Assembly (NCBI GenBank): GCA_027422505.1
Contig: JAPQWV010000002.1
Span: forward strand, 29,862,501-29,926,500
DNA length: 64,000 bases
From: Craterostigma plantagineum
Lineage: Eukaryota; Streptophyta; Magnoliopsida; Lamiales; Linderniaceae
Reading direction: 5' to 3'
Both the position numbers and the translations under genes were made by a program. The notes below the pieces were generated by a model. That model was given only the letters and a program-made list of their open reading frames with translations, searched no databases and had not been told where the DNA came from. Below are positions 1 through 10,658 of the stretch, piece after piece (position 1 is the first letter of the stretch; the number at the start of each line of letters is the position of its first letter).

Positions 1-55
1 TCTAAGTTCGTTGTGGATGATTCATCGATGAATTAAAGATTATACTACTTTCCAG

Positions 56-646
56 GCATTTGATGCTGGCGTCAAACTAATTGGTGCAACTACTCATTTT
101 GTTACCGAGGAGCTAGATGAAGGCCCGATAATTGAGCAAATGGTAATCTCATGAAGCTCTCTCGATCTGTCAAGAGTTACAAATGTTAAACTTTGTCAGA
201 GTTACAAATGTTAAACTTTGTCAGGACTTGTGGGTTGAGTATCTAAATTACTAAATCAGCAATTTCTATTTCGTTTAAGACATCTCTCTTGATTCATTTT
301 GGGTCAAGTTTGCTAAGCCAACGCAATCATTATACTGGTCTAAGCTTAGGTGCAAGCTTCTAACTGGAAAAATCTGTTGTTTCCTCAAGTGTTCGTAATG
401 ATGATACTTACGCCTCATTTTCTTACTTTTTGTGAACATATATCTTTTGGTCCCTAAGGTGGTTTTATGAGCCATTATTTGCGGTTACAAATTTCTCAGG
501 TGGAGAGAGTGTCGCACAGGGATAACTTGCGGAGTTTCATACAAAAATCGGAGACCTTGGAGAAGCACTGTCTTGCAAAAGCGATTAAGTCATACTGTGA
601 ATTGCGAGTTTTGCCTTATGAGAAGAACAGGACCGTTGTATTCTAA
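56..646 (+). CDS. PURU: Formyltetrahydrofolate deformylase, 3' part (PurU-like)
   Basis: Last two exons (56-142 and 500-646) of a gene entering from the left edge. The AG before 56 is an acceptor, 143 opens with GT, and phase is 0 at both junctions. The joined 77 residues are the C-terminal end of the formyl-transferase fold of PurU: GATTHF, then [11 protein letters not shown], then RVSHRDNL, ending in NRTVVF. PurU hydrolyses 10-formyl-THF to THF and formate; in plants it is mitochondrial and protects photorespiratory glycine decarboxylase from folate inhibition (family knowledge). The N-terminal ACT domain and catalytic centre lie outside the window. The stop TAA is at 644-646. The gene is convergent with the next one. 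Confidence 0.9.
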
Positions 647-993
647 GACTGATTATACAGGTCTATGTCGAGTCCAAATGTATGTTATTTCTCTTACAAA
701 TACCTCACTTTTTCGTTTCTTCGCTTCATCAATATTTTTTATAACTGCCAATTTTTACCATATAAATTGAGCTCAAAGAGTTATTTTCAATGCACCCTGT
801 TCCTTGTTTTAGGGTCATGCTGGATCAGTACTTGCTCATGCAAACCAACACTGACTACTATCATATTTAGTAGAAAATGTGACAATATCAGTCACTGTCT
901 GAAGAAACTGTCTCTTTGGCGAGTATGATCAGTAAAGATAAAGAGGTTTTTGAATGAGAAGAAGGAAACTTTTAATCTGCCTAAAAAGAACAG
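647..993. other. Convergent 3' spacer
   Basis: Lies between two convergent stop codons and is probably shared 3' UTR. No ORF with recognisable content. Confidence 0.5.
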
Positions 994-2708
994 TTAAACA
1001 ATCTTATTTATGCTCAACATTCTAAGAGAGCCTTCAGCCTCTACTATGATATTACTACGGAGTAGAAGTTTGCGAATTCCCTGTACCCATTTCTGTTTGT
1101 GAAGTCTATTCTTGCACTTGAACTCCAAGAGACCTTTAGCTGTCTTCACCCCAAAGAACAGTTCCATATTTTCCCTTTCTTTTCTAAATGGCCATGCATC
1201 ATTTTGATCAATTACTTCATACACAATGCCTGCAGCAAATATTGGGCGAATTTGATGAGAATGCGGTCATATTGCATATAGGCATTCGTTGTTGAGACGT
1301 GTGTTTGCTGTGTGACTAACTTACATTTACTCGTTTTGGAAAAGGCTCCTCCGATATGCCTGCTCTTCAGTTTGATTATAACCTGCGCAACCATGCATAA
1401 TTGTTTATGCGTGGGTTTATTTCACTTCCCATGTGTATCATATATACGTGAATTTGCTGCATACCTTGCCATTTTTATTGATGCATACATGAGCATTTTT
1501 CCACGTCAGAGCCCCTGAGATTTCAGATAACTAACAGATTGGATTCTCTGTGATAAAAGCTATCTTGTAATGCATTAAATTTGAAAGCGAATATCTGTAT
1601 ACATCACATCATCAGACTACTGCAGCTTAATCAGCAGTCATTACCTTTCCTGGTAAGCTGTAATAAGTCGCCAACGCACGGAAGATCATCTTCCTCAACC
1701 TCCACAGAGAAAGCAGGTGGAGAACGACAACCAAACACGCCCTTCTCATACGGGCTTATTGAAGAAGCTCTCCTCTTAGTGTCCTTTGGCAATCTTGATA
1801 GCAGAGCAGCTTCCCCTCTTAAAGCTGATCGATAAATAAACATTCCATTCCATCAATAGTTCATTATAAATTCATTCTCATTCTCTTCATATATCTCATA
1901 TTAATCCTATATACCTGTTGCTGCTGCAGCTGTAAGGCTTAACAGGTCACTCGCAGTACGAATCCCAACGCCCGATCGTACAACATTAGCCACACGCTCA
2001 TGGTCTACTACAGACGATTCGGCCAGCTCAATGCAGTACGAGGCCAGAATCTCAGTAGCTGAAGCCAATGCCATGCTCATCTTTGAGCTTGGATCTCTGT
2101 GCTTGCTCGCTGCTAATGCCGTGGCAGCTGCTAATCCAGCGACAGAAAGAACGGAGTGATTGTGTGCGTTTTCGATGCGTTCTTTATCTTTCTTTCCCGC
2201 TTTGCGGTTGTCCTTCAGCTCTTTGTGACCGAACAGCCTACCAATTGCTGATGCTGATCTTGCTTGTTCTTTTAGTGGTTTAGCGGCCTGCGAAATTTGG
2301 TTATAGATAGATTTTTAGCATATTGATCTACCTTTTCTTGGATGCGTAGAATTGCTTACGTAGGGAATGAAAAGCATTTATTTGAAGACTCACCGTTGGT
2401 TTGAAATCTGATTCTGGTATGGCACTGAGATGGGTATGATCAAATGCAGGTTGATGATGATGATGATGATGACGATGATGAATGTGAGTCTGCTTCTGAG
2501 AAATGGCTTTCATGATTTCGGTTGCAGAGAGGCTCCAAGACCTCGACAAGAACTCCATGGGCTCCTTCGGCGTTTCGGGCTGCGGAATGACTGGTAAATC
2601 GGTTTCTAATTTCGACCCACTGTCTTCATCTTCTTCTTCGTCTAATTGCTCGAGCCAGTATGAGATGTTCTTGTTCCAACCTGGGAGTTGTTGGTTGATG
2701 ATGTCCAT
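994..2708 (-). CDS. FORKED-like / VAN3-binding protein (DUF828 + PH domain)
   Basis: Exons on the minus strand: 2332-2708, about 1915-2258, 1645-1824, 1465-1514, 1325-1382, 994-1229; about 414 aa. The N-terminus has EFLSRSWSLSATEIMKA, the signature of the DUF828 'auxin canalisation' family. The middle is Ala-rich helix (HSVLSVAGLAAATALA), followed by PYEKG. The C-terminus is a PH_2 domain: KLKSRHIGGAFSK, then GVKTAKGLLEFKCKNR, then HKQKWVQGI. Family members bind phosphoinositides and the ARF-GAP VAN3/SFC at the trans-Golgi and affect PIN trafficking and vein closure (known). A His-rich tract (residues about 77-86) is encoded by a trinucleotide repeat. The exon 1/2 junction is uncertain: the strongest-looking AG (2288-2289) would give a 44-nt intron and the wrong frame, whereas an AG at 2259-2260 keeps frame with a 73-nt intron. 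Confidence 0.87.
2455..2484. repeat. Trinucleotide (ATG)n repeat inside a coding exon
   Basis: A run of GATGATG units, read on the minus strand as CAT codons, which gives the His tract of the FORKED-like protein. It is expected to vary in length. Confidence 0.7.
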
Positions 2709-3779
2709 TTTCTGTTTTTGCTCCTTTGCTCGAACTATGACGGTAAGATTGAAGCTTAATTGCCTGTCGGCAATGTAATAGTGTATAGAAGACTGATTGT
2801 TCTACCAGTATATATAAATATACAGAGAGAGAGAGGGAGCTTAAGGGAGACAAAGTGCCCTGAAAAGAGTTGTGGAGATTGTCTTGTGCTTGAGACTTCC
2901 CACGAAGTCAGGCTAGTCTGCTCCTTAAAGCAATGCATCTGTTTGGCTGTATTTATTAGTGGAGAACATGTTAGATATATAATGTATATATATATTCTAT
3001 TACACAGATATTGCTTGAAACAAAGTTTTTAATCATCGTCCAATGAAATGGTCTTTCTATAGCATAATGGTCGTAAAAGACGCGTTCATTTCTGCATATT
3101 CTGAGATGGACAGTGAATAATAAAAACCACGCAAAATCAAACCTTTTTCAATACCGTATGTTGGGTTAGTAGTGTAAATCAATCAAACGTTTTCTAAATC
3201 TTAACACCATTTAATCTCTTACCAAAAACAGAGTCCTTCCTAATTCATTCAGTTTAATCACTTCAAGTTTTGGTAAAGAAAGTTCTTTCAACTCCCAAAG
3301 CAATCTCGCCTATGATAGAGAGGTCGGTTGTGTCCTGATTCAAGGGCTTGGTCTGAAAATAACCCAGCAAACATTTCTTTGTCAATATATTAATTTTGAA
3401 TGCATTGTTTTGTGGAGCAATTTAATCTTTTGAATTCAAATGGTCGGCGAAGGTTGGCTTAGCACGAAGGATTAACTAAACCATGTCATGTGCCTTCTTT
3501 GTCTAGGAATTGGTAGTAACATCGTTTTTGCAGACGACAAATCATGTCTTGTCTTTCACATAAAGACAAAATGATGATAGCATATGATAGATACTTAGCG
3601 ACGACAAAAAACCATCAAGCAAGAACTTGACATCAATGTTTCAGCAACAAAACACAGACGATTTATGAAAAAGAGGCAAATACGCAAAAGCTTAGCTGGG
3701 AAACTCAAAAACAACTTTAGGCTATAGCTATTGCATGCGTAGTTAGTCAGCCTTTCCTTCTAAGTGAAACCTTAGCTCA
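2709..3779. other. Spacer: FORKED-like leader and coiled-coil 3' flank
   Basis: AT-rich. It contains a short GA run near 2823-2835 in the presumed leader of the FORKED-like gene. Nothing else recognisable. Confidence 0.4.
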
Positions 3780-5671
3780 TCAATGTCCACGCATTGCATA
3801 TGCAGCAGAAATAGCAGCTAATACAGTTGTTATTGATGAGACTATAGTCCAAAAGCTTTTTTTCTTGTGCGCACCTTGGAGCGAATTCTTCAGTAACTCC
3901 ATATCCTTCTTAGTTTCCTCCACCTTAGCCTCTCCATGCTTGAATCCTTTCTTTATCTCTCCTAACAACTCCTCGAAACTTTCGATTCCTTTATTAGCAA
4001 TCAGTTCACTACAATCTCCATTAGGAACAGTACCTTCACCATAACAATAGGCAACTGTGTCCTTCACCATACCGAGCAAGAGCTCTGTGTTAGCATCGGC
4101 GAGCTTGAGTTTGCTCTCCGCAGATTCTGATTCATTTCGTGCATCAGTTATAACACTTTGCAGGGCAGTGATTTCGTCCTTCAGCATTTTGCATTGGATT
4201 TCTAGCTCCATCTTCTCAGAGTGAACTGTAGTGTTCTTGGCCTTTAATACCTCAGCAGCATTGACCTTTTTCTTGATTTCATTCTCAAGCTTGGCAACGA
4301 TTTCCATCAGCTTTGAGCAATTCTCCTTCTCTTTCTTGAGCAACTGCTTTGCCTCTTCCCCATCAGCTCTAACCATCTCAAGCTTGCGTTTACAGTCGCC
4401 AAGTTCAGACTCGAGATTTCTGATATTCACAGCTTTGACATTATCAGCCTCCTCCAACTTCAAAATAGCACCTCTAAGCTCAGCCACGAGGTTCTTCAAC
4501 TCACTGGCTTGGGTATCCAACGTGCTTTTCTCCTCCAATAACGTGGTTTTTCGCCAACCATTCCTCGAAGGCTTAGCCTCTCATCATCCAATTCTTTCGA
4601 CAACTTCCCCAGATTCTCCTCAATCAAAGCTTTCTCATCAACCAACTCTTTGAACATTTCTCGAACAAGCTTATTCTCTTCAACGAGACGACTAATCTCT
4701 CTCTCCATCTCTTCCCGTTTCTCCTCGCCTTCGACACACATGTTCTCCAACTCCACCACGCACGTGTTTAGTCTTTTCTCCTCCTTTTGCAAGCCGGATA
4801 CTTTATCATTGAGCTCGGACACGACAGTCTCCAACTCTTGCCTCAGACTCATTTCCATATCCTTCTTCTCTTCAACCTCTGCTTTCTCGCTCACAACTCG
4901 ATTTATCTCCTCTTTCAATCTGTCCACCAACTCGTTTGAATCCACCAAACTCTTCTGCACCGAAGCTTTTTCATTCTTCACCATCTCAATACCCATCATT
5001 AACACCTCCTTTTCCTCAGCCACACCATCAAACGATATCTTCAACTGCACCATCTCTTCCTCCACTCGTCTCTTCCTCTCCTCCGTTTCAACCAAGCACT
5101 TCTTCATCGCCTCGCACAAATTAACCTGCACTCCAAGCTTACGAACCAACCCGTCCCTCTCGACAGAAACCCTATCAAAGGCATCCTTCTCTTCCTCCAA
5201 CAAACCCTCTACTTCGCTCAACTTCCGAGTCAAATCCCCAATCTCAACCTCTTTCTCTTCAACAACGCTCTTCAACTCGCCCACCTTCGACCCCAAAGCG
5301 TACGCGCTCTTCTCCAAAACCACGTACTTTTCAGAAATAAAAGCGGACACCACGTCCCTTTCGAGCTCCAGACCCACAACTCTGTCGGCGAGCATAGCCA
5401 CCTCGGACCCCAAAACCTCCGCCTCAGACTTCGATAGAGTCAACTGCGACTCGAGATATTCCTTATCGCGACGCAGAGATTCAAGCAGCGTCTTGCACAC
5501 GCTGGCCTCCTCCACCAGCCTCTGATTAAGCGACTTAAGGAGCTCAACAATCTTCTCGGAAGAATCGGAATCCATGCTGTTCTGCTGCATCTGTTTCTGG
5601 GATTTCACAGACTCGTGCGCATTTTCCGAGGGCTTTTCTACATGGGCACTAGAGACTTTCTTCTTCGCCAT
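3780..5671 (-). CDS. Tail-anchored long coiled-coil protein, frame broken once
   Basis: Two overlapping minus-strand frames (4496-5671 and 3780-4538) belong to one single-exon gene of about 630 aa. The protein is Glu/Lys/Leu-rich coiled coil almost throughout (residues about 35-560). It ends in KKKSFWTIVSS plus a short hydrophobic segment and MRGH, which is a tail anchor with a basic flank. Long coiled coil plus tail anchor resembles plant PMD-type peroxisome/mitochondrion division factors, but the likeness is architectural and I cannot assign it firmly. The frames join if one A is added to an A5 run (T5 at 4547-4551 on plus). Without it the first frame ends after about 20 out-of-frame residues, losing the anchor. 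Either sequence error or a real lesion. Confidence 0.75.
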
Positions 5672-6096
5672 CGCTTTCTCAGTTCCCTTTTTTAACTGAT
5701 AAAAATAAAACCTTTCAGTGGATGAAAAACAAAAACAGGTGATGGGAAATGAAGGGCTGGGAGTTTATCTTCAGCTCTTTATTTCTCGAACATGAATTTA
5801 AAGATTTATCGTGGATAGGAAAAAAATGTGAAGCGGCGCAGAACCTCAAAAGACAACAAAGAGATAATAATGGGTCTGAGACTGGGTGGTGTGGAGATTG
5901 TACTACAACGAAGAGACAGATGATGAGATTAATGGAAGCGAAAGCGACTGTACGGTACTCTCTCTTTCTCTTTCCGTAGGGTTTTGAATTCAAATTTGAA
6001 AGAGATCATATGCACTGCACACTCATGAATAAAGCATTTGGGCTTATTCCACGGCCCACGTAAAGAAAATATAATTAATTTATTGATAAAATAATT
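5672..6096. other. Promoter/leader of coiled-coil gene
   Basis: Contains the start-proximal leader of the minus-strand coiled-coil gene and the space up to the U1 promoter. No additional gene seen. Confidence 0.4.
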
Positions 6097-6149
6097 GTCC
6101 CACACCGAATACTACTCTCAAGGAGAGGCTACTCAGTGCACTATAAATA
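6097..6149 (+). promoter_or_regulatory. snRNA promoter: USE and TATA box
   Basis: GTCCCACACCG (6097-6107) matches the plant snRNA upstream sequence element RTCCCACATCG at 10 of 11 positions. TATAAATA is at 6142-6149. The gap of 34 bp between them is the spacing known to direct RNA polymerase II in plants (U1, U2, U4, U5); the pol III spacing of U6 is about one helical turn shorter. This agrees with the U1 gene that follows. Confidence 0.92.
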
Positions 6150-6172
6150 GACGAGGAATGTCACCTAGTTAC

Positions 6173-6336
6173 TCACTTACCTGGACGGGGTCAATGGGCG
6201 ATCATGAAGACCCATGGCCTAGGCTGGCGATGTCCATTGCACTTTGAGACGTGCGCCCGCCTAAGGTCGGCCCAAGTGGTCGAGCCTACGTCATAATTTG
6301 TTGCCGAGGGGGCCTGCGTTCGCGCGGCCCCTGCCC
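6173..6336 (+). ncRNA. U1 spliceosomal snRNA
   Basis: About 164 nt, the usual plant U1 length. The 5' end carries ACTTACCTG (6175-6183), which pairs with 5' splice sites. Loop I has GATCATGAAG (6200-6209, U1-70K site). Loop II has ATTGCAC (6236-6242, U1A site). The Sm site AATTTGT is at 6295-6301. The GC-rich terminal hairpin GGGGGCCTGCG / CGCGCGGCCCC follows. The two bases before ACTTACCTG read TC, not the usual AT. The promoter and 3' box are intact, so it looks functional. It acts in the nucleus in the U1 snRNP, defining 5' splice sites. Confidence 0.95.
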
Positions 6337-6341
6337 AATTT

Positions 6342-6350
6342 TCAGTACAA
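6342..6350 (+). terminator. Plant snRNA 3' box
   Basis: TTCAGTACAA, starting about 6 nt after the U1 3' end, contains AGTNNAA (AGTACAA, 6344-6350). This is the conserved 3'-end formation signal of plant pol II snRNA genes. Confidence 0.8.
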
Positions 6351-6946
6351 TTATTCGTTTAGACTTAACTGATTCATTGTTAAATAGAGATCAAATTAAC
6401 CAACAAAATAATCTTGTTAAAAACTGCGAACCCCAAAATTTCACAATTTGCATTGGGAAAATGGATGGCATTAAATTGATTGATATCTATTGAGATCTAT
6501 TGAAAAATACTCAATTGAATAAAAACTTTACAAATCAGCACCTATGTCAAATCTTACGGATAAGTATCAGTTTTACTGTACGAATTTTCTCAGTTTTGAC
6601 ATACATTTTTATGTGTGTATTACGTACCACGTCACGCGTTTATACGGTATCCTATACAGTTTCTATATGATACTTTAATGTTTTATATGACGTACTATTT
6701 TCTCAACGTATTACTTACCACAATACGATGTTATAAGGTATCTAAATGTTTTATGTGGTGTACATCTGGCGGATTAGATACCTATGTGCAAAAAATTTAT
6801 AGTACCTATATAAAAAAAAAAACTAACAGGGTACTGATTAAAAGTTTTTATGCAAATTAGTATTTATGTGTAAACTTCCCTTAAATTGATTGATTTCAAC
6901 CTAAATTGCAGGAAAGAAAAATACTAAGTTATATTTGAGCCACAAG
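6351..6946. other. AT-rich spacer
   Basis: Low-complexity AT-rich DNA between the U1 gene and the PPR 3' end. No gene seen. Confidence 0.4.
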
Positions 6947-9310
6947 TTAAACAGCACTCCACCCCACTTTTTTTGTTACAGCTCGCTCCTTCATCGTCTT
7001 CCTCACTAGTTCAACTTCTTCCCACATATCCATGGAGCCATACAAATCGGACAACACGACGTAATACCCGTCGTTTTCCGGGTCGGCTTCAATGGCCCGT
7101 TTAGCGACCCGTATACCCATCTCGACGTTGTTATGCATCTTGCAAGCATTCAAAAGCGAGCCCCATATACCACCGTCGGGAACAACGGGCATATTCGAGA
7201 CCAAGGCTTCAGCTTCACCTAAACGACCTGATTTTCCGTAAAGCTCGACCATGCAAGAATAATGCTTCAGCGTGGGCTTCATCGAGTAATTCTCTTCCAT
7301 TCTTCGAAAAAGCAGCTTGCCTTCTTCGATCAGCCCTGAATGAGCACAAGCCGAGAGAACAGATAGAAACGTTAGCTCGTTTGGTTCTGCTCCCGACTCT
7401 TCCATTTGATGGAAGATTTCAATGGCGAATCTTCCATATCCATGCGTTCCATAAGCAGATATCATTACGTTCCAAGATATTGCGTCTTTTCCCTCCGCTG
7501 AGTTGAAGATTTCTCGAGCTGTGTTGATATGCCCGCATTTCGCGTACATATCGATTAGCCCCGTCGCAAGGGAGATTTCGTATGAAATTCCCATCTTTTT
7601 AATGTATTCGTGGATTTTTCTTCCATTCTCTATGGATGCCATCTGAGCACACGCAGATAGCAGAGTCACCATTGTTGGGGCGTTGGGTGTTAGCCCTTTG
7701 GAAATCATGTCTTCGAATAGGTCCAAAGCCTTTGAAGGGTTATCACTGCGAGCATAAGAAGAGATGAGAGAGTTCCATGTGGACATCTCTTGACTTGAGT
7801 GATCGAATAGCCTCTGTGACAGAATTAAATTTCCACACTTTCCGTACATGTTTATGAGCGAATTTAAAAGGGAGACATCATCGAAAGTCGAATTCTTGAT
7901 TATACGACAGTGTATGGAGCGTAGTAGCCTTGATTCGATTTCTTCTCCCAACCTAGCACAAGACGAAGCGACAGATATTAGGCTGTTACGATCAGATTCT
8001 ATGCCTTGATGTTGCATTTCCCTGAAAAGGTTTATGCACTTTGTCTCCAAACCTGCCCTTTCATAACCCGCCACCATGAGGTTCCAAGATTCACTTCCAT
8101 GATTCCGACATTGAAGAAACATTCTCTCTGACTGGGCAGATAGACCGAACTTGCAGTACATCGACAGTAATGAGGCTTTAACGATACGATCAGTGTCGTA
8201 ATTCCTACGCAGTATAACACCATGGAAAGCCTTCCCTTCATCAACCTTCATGGAATTAGCCAAAACAGAGAGCAAGCAGCTCAGTAAGATTCCATCAGGA
8301 TATGCGTTTTCTTCCTGCATTTGGCCAAACATTCGAAAGCATTCATAAACTAAACCCGATGCAGCATAAGCGGAAATGATCGATGTCCAAGAAAGCACGT
8401 CTCTATCCTCGATTTCACCAAACGATGGACTTGCATCATGTAAGCTTCCACACTTTGAATACATCGACAAAATGGCAGATTGGATTGTGCAAGAAGTTGC
8501 AATTCCAGTTTTCAGGGAAAAGCCGTGCAAGCACTTACCTTCCGATAACAGAAGCAGATCTCCACAAGCTTGGAACCCTCCTTCTAAAGTTCGAAAATTC
8601 GGTTTACAGCTTTCACTGCTAACCCTGTGCATTTCACAGAGACATTCCAAACCTTTCTCACCCTGATCATTCTGCACATAACCAATCAAAAGGGCAGTCC
8701 AAGCCACCACATCCTTAAGAGGAATTTCATCAAACACTAGGTGAGCATCATCCACCTCCCCGCATTTGGAGTACATGTACACAAACGATCCCCCAACAGC
8801 AGCGTTATCGCTGAGCAGATCCAACTTTGCGACGAGCCCATGAACAGAAGCGCCGAAACAAAGCAGGCCAAGTTCAGCACAGGCTGAAACGACCATTGGA
8901 ACCGTGAATCCACCGGGCAAAGTGCCGAAACCCCGCATCTTCGAAAAGATTTCGAGTGCTTGGTCGAAGCTCCCATTCGAAAAATTGGCTTTGATGATTG
9001 AGTTCCAAAGGAAAAGGTCCTTGAACTCGAGGGAATCGAATAGTTTGACCGAAAAGCGAGGCTGGTTGAGCGAAGCATAATGGGCAATGAGCTTAGAAGC
9101 TACGAACCTGTTTTGCGCGCAACCTGCAGCTATAACGTGGCCATGCACACGAAGAAGTATCTTCAACTCCAAGTTAGCTCTGCTATACAGAAAATATCTG
9201 ATCTTTTCGTTAACGAAGTTGGATTCAGAATGAACAGCAGCAACAGAAGAAAATGCAGAGAGACGACTTCTGTAAAGCTTGGGGAATTTGAAGAGAGGAA
9301 ATGGGATCAT
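6947..9310 (-). CDS. Pentatricopeptide repeat protein, PLS class, E subgroup
   Basis: A single exon of 787 aa. The N-terminus (MIPFPLFKFPKLYRSRLSAF) is basic and Ser-rich and suits a mitochondrial presequence. From about residue 55 to 680 there are tandem PPR motifs, recognisable by repeats such as WNSLISSYARS, WNVMISAYGTHG, LIDMYAKCG and TFLSVLSACAHSG. The P-L-S pattern ends in an E motif (VPDGGIWGSLLNACKMHNN to KKVGWSAV). There is no DYW deaminase domain, so it would need a DYW partner if it edits RNA. Such proteins bind organelle RNA sequence-specifically and act in C-to-U editing (known for the class). The intronless structure is typical. The overall layout resembles the Arabidopsis At4g39952-type protein, but the orthologue needs a search. 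Confidence 0.93.
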   Translation of the reverse strand: MIPFPLFKFPKLYRSRLSAFSSVAAVHSESNFVNEKIRYFLYSRANLELKILLRVHGHVIAAGCAQNRFVASKLIAHYASLNQPRFSVKLFDSLEFKDLFLWNSIIKANFSNGSFDQALEIFSKMRGFGTLPGGFTVPMVVSACAELGLLCFGASVHGLVAKLDLLSDNAAVGGSFVYMYSKCGEVDDAHLVFDEIPLKDVVAWTALLIGYVQNDQGEKGLECLCEMHRVSSESCKPNFRTLEGGFQACGDLLLLSEGKCLHGFSLKTGIATSCTIQSAILSMYSKCGSLHDASPSFGEIEDRDVLSWTSIISAYAASGLVYECFRMFGQMQEENAYPDGILLSCLLSVLANSMKVDEGKAFHGVILRRNYDTDRIVKASLLSMYCKFGLSAQSERMFLQCRNHGSESWNLMVAGYERAGLETKCINLFREMQHQGIESDRNSLISVASSCARLGEEIESRLLRSIHCRIIKNSTFDDVSLLNSLINMYGKCGNLILSQRLFDHSSQEMSTWNSLISSYARSDNPSKALDLFEDMISKGLTPNAPTMVTLLSACAQMASIENGRKIHEYIKKMGISYEISLATGLIDMYAKCGHINTAREIFNSAEGKDAISWNVMISAYGTHGYGRFAIEIFHQMEESGAEPNELTFLSVLSACAHSGLIEEGKLLFRRMEENYSMKPTLKHYSCMVELYGKSGRLGEAEALVSNMPVVPDGGIWGSLLNACKMHNNVEMGIRVAKRAIEADPENDGYYVVLSDLYGSMDMWEEVELVRKTMKERAVTKKVGWSAV

Positions 9311-9419
9311 GGGACTTGGTTCAAATGCAATAGCGTAAGGTTCAATTAGTAAGTATCTTTATGGACTTCATACAATGGGCGAGGCCCAATAATTCAAGCA
9401 CCTTTTACTATTATATTAG

Positions 9420-9755
9420 GGGCTTTTAACGTTCATGCTCCAACATAAGTTTCATTTAGATTTTAGGACCCTATCAGAAGATTTATAGTTTTAAGGACAC
9501 GATTTCTGCAGAAACACTTAAGGTTCTCTATACCATTTCTCTGTTCAACAGTACCACTTCATGGGTCTACAGCACCACTTCACTGTTCACGGTACCACTT
9601 CATGGGTCTACAATACACTTCATGGATCTACAGTACCAGTTTATGTACACTGTATAACACTTGCGAAAATTTAGGTCATTATCCCTAAATTTCATAAAAT
9701 CGGGTCCTTAAAACTATAAATTTTCTGACATGGTTCTGAAACCTAATTTACAATA
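9420..9755. mobile_element. Inverted-repeat element A (MITE-like) with 21-nt minisatellite
   Basis: Core arms at 9465-9498 and 9704-9737 are reverse complements at about 30 of 34 positions, sharing the 14-base run TATAGTTTTAAGGA without mismatch. Weaker similarity extends outward for about 30 bp each side. Between the arms sit several imperfect units of about 21 nt with the core ACCACTTCATGGGTCTACA (about 9545-9650). There is no coding capacity. Related copies lie near 31.2 and 52.8 kb. It could be a non-autonomous DNA transposon. Target-site duplications are not clear by eye. Confidence 0.6.
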
Positions 9756-10283
9756 TCTTTTGGGGCCTGGTAATTTGAACATTCTATTATGGGGACAATT
9801 TATAGACAAATAAATAGTTGGTATTTTTATAGAGTAGATTAAAATCGTTGTCCGAAAAGGTGGTGGTTTTTAAAGACACAACAGTGATGGACATTAAATT
9901 TTCCCCTTAGGTGGCGTTTGGTTTGGCTTTGAGTCATTGCCAAACCTGTGAAAAATCGCACATTTTATTCTACTGTGATTATGCTTCCCACAAGCAATTG
10001 TTTCTCATGAGAATAATAATAATAATAATAATCATAATATTTACTTTTAAAAAGTCACAACAGGCTGTTCATTCTTCTTCGTCATCAACCACCGCCACAC
10101 GTTAGGATTCATTTTCTACATATTCTTCTTCCCAAAAAAAAGGCATTATCGAATACTAGTATCATTTTTATATTTTTATTTGTAATAACAGAAAATTACC
10201 CAACATTTCCTTCTATATATACTAGCCCAATCTCCACACCTCCACCGTTTACAAAAATTCATCCTCTCAAAACACACTAATAA
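9756..10283. promoter_or_regulatory. AGP promoter region with AAT repeat and TATA box
   Basis: Contains an (AAT)n run near 10012-10033 and a TATATATA box at 10214-10221, about 65 bp upstream of the AGP start codon. Nothing else recognisable. Confidence 0.5.
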
Positions 10284-10658
10284 ATGGCTCCTCAAAGCAC
10301 ATCCACCACCACCACCGCCATACTCATCATCACCACCTTCGCCACCGCAATGCTGCTATCTTTTCCCACTCCATCCTCGGCCCAATCTCCGGTGACTTCT
10401 CCGACCATCTCCCCAGCCGCCGCCCCACTTGCACCACCACACACGGTGGCGGCACCGCCCACAACACCACCGTCAATTCCTCCGGCGACGGCCTCATCAC
10501 CGCCAGCTCCTCCAGGGGAAGCGCCATCATCAATGCCGCCCATGACGATGGGGCCCACCACCCCACCACCACCACCATCGGGCCGTGCTCCACCCTCTCA
10601 CGGCGGCACCTCCATGGCATTGCTGGCGCTGCTCGGTGGCTTCGCAGTGCTTGCTTAG
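10284..10658 (+). CDS. Classical arabinogalactan protein
   Basis: A single exon of 124 aa. It opens with a signal peptide (hydrophobic ILIITTFATAMLLSF, likely cleavage near PSSAQ). The body (residues about 34-105) is almost only Pro, Ala, Ser, Thr and Gly with many AP, SP and TP dipeptides, which are the sites of hydroxyproline O-arabinogalactosylation. A short hydrophobic C-terminus (SMALLALLGGFAVLA) follows a small-residue stretch, as in GPI-anchored AGPs. The mature product would be a cell-surface proteoglycan. Pro-rich stretches such as PPPPPSG add an extensin-like flavour. High GC of the exon is a result of Pro/Ala codons. Confidence 0.88.
   Translation: MAPQSTSTTTTAILIITTFATAMLLSFPTPSSAQSPVTSPTISPAAAPLAPPHTVAAPPTTPPSIPPATASSPPAPPGEAPSSMPPMTMGPTTPPPPPSGRAPPSHGGTSMALLALLGGFAVLA

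Noticed and set aside
4650..5525. Long plus-strand Ser/Thr-rich frame
   Set aside because: It is the antisense shadow of Glu/Lys codons in the coiled-coil gene.
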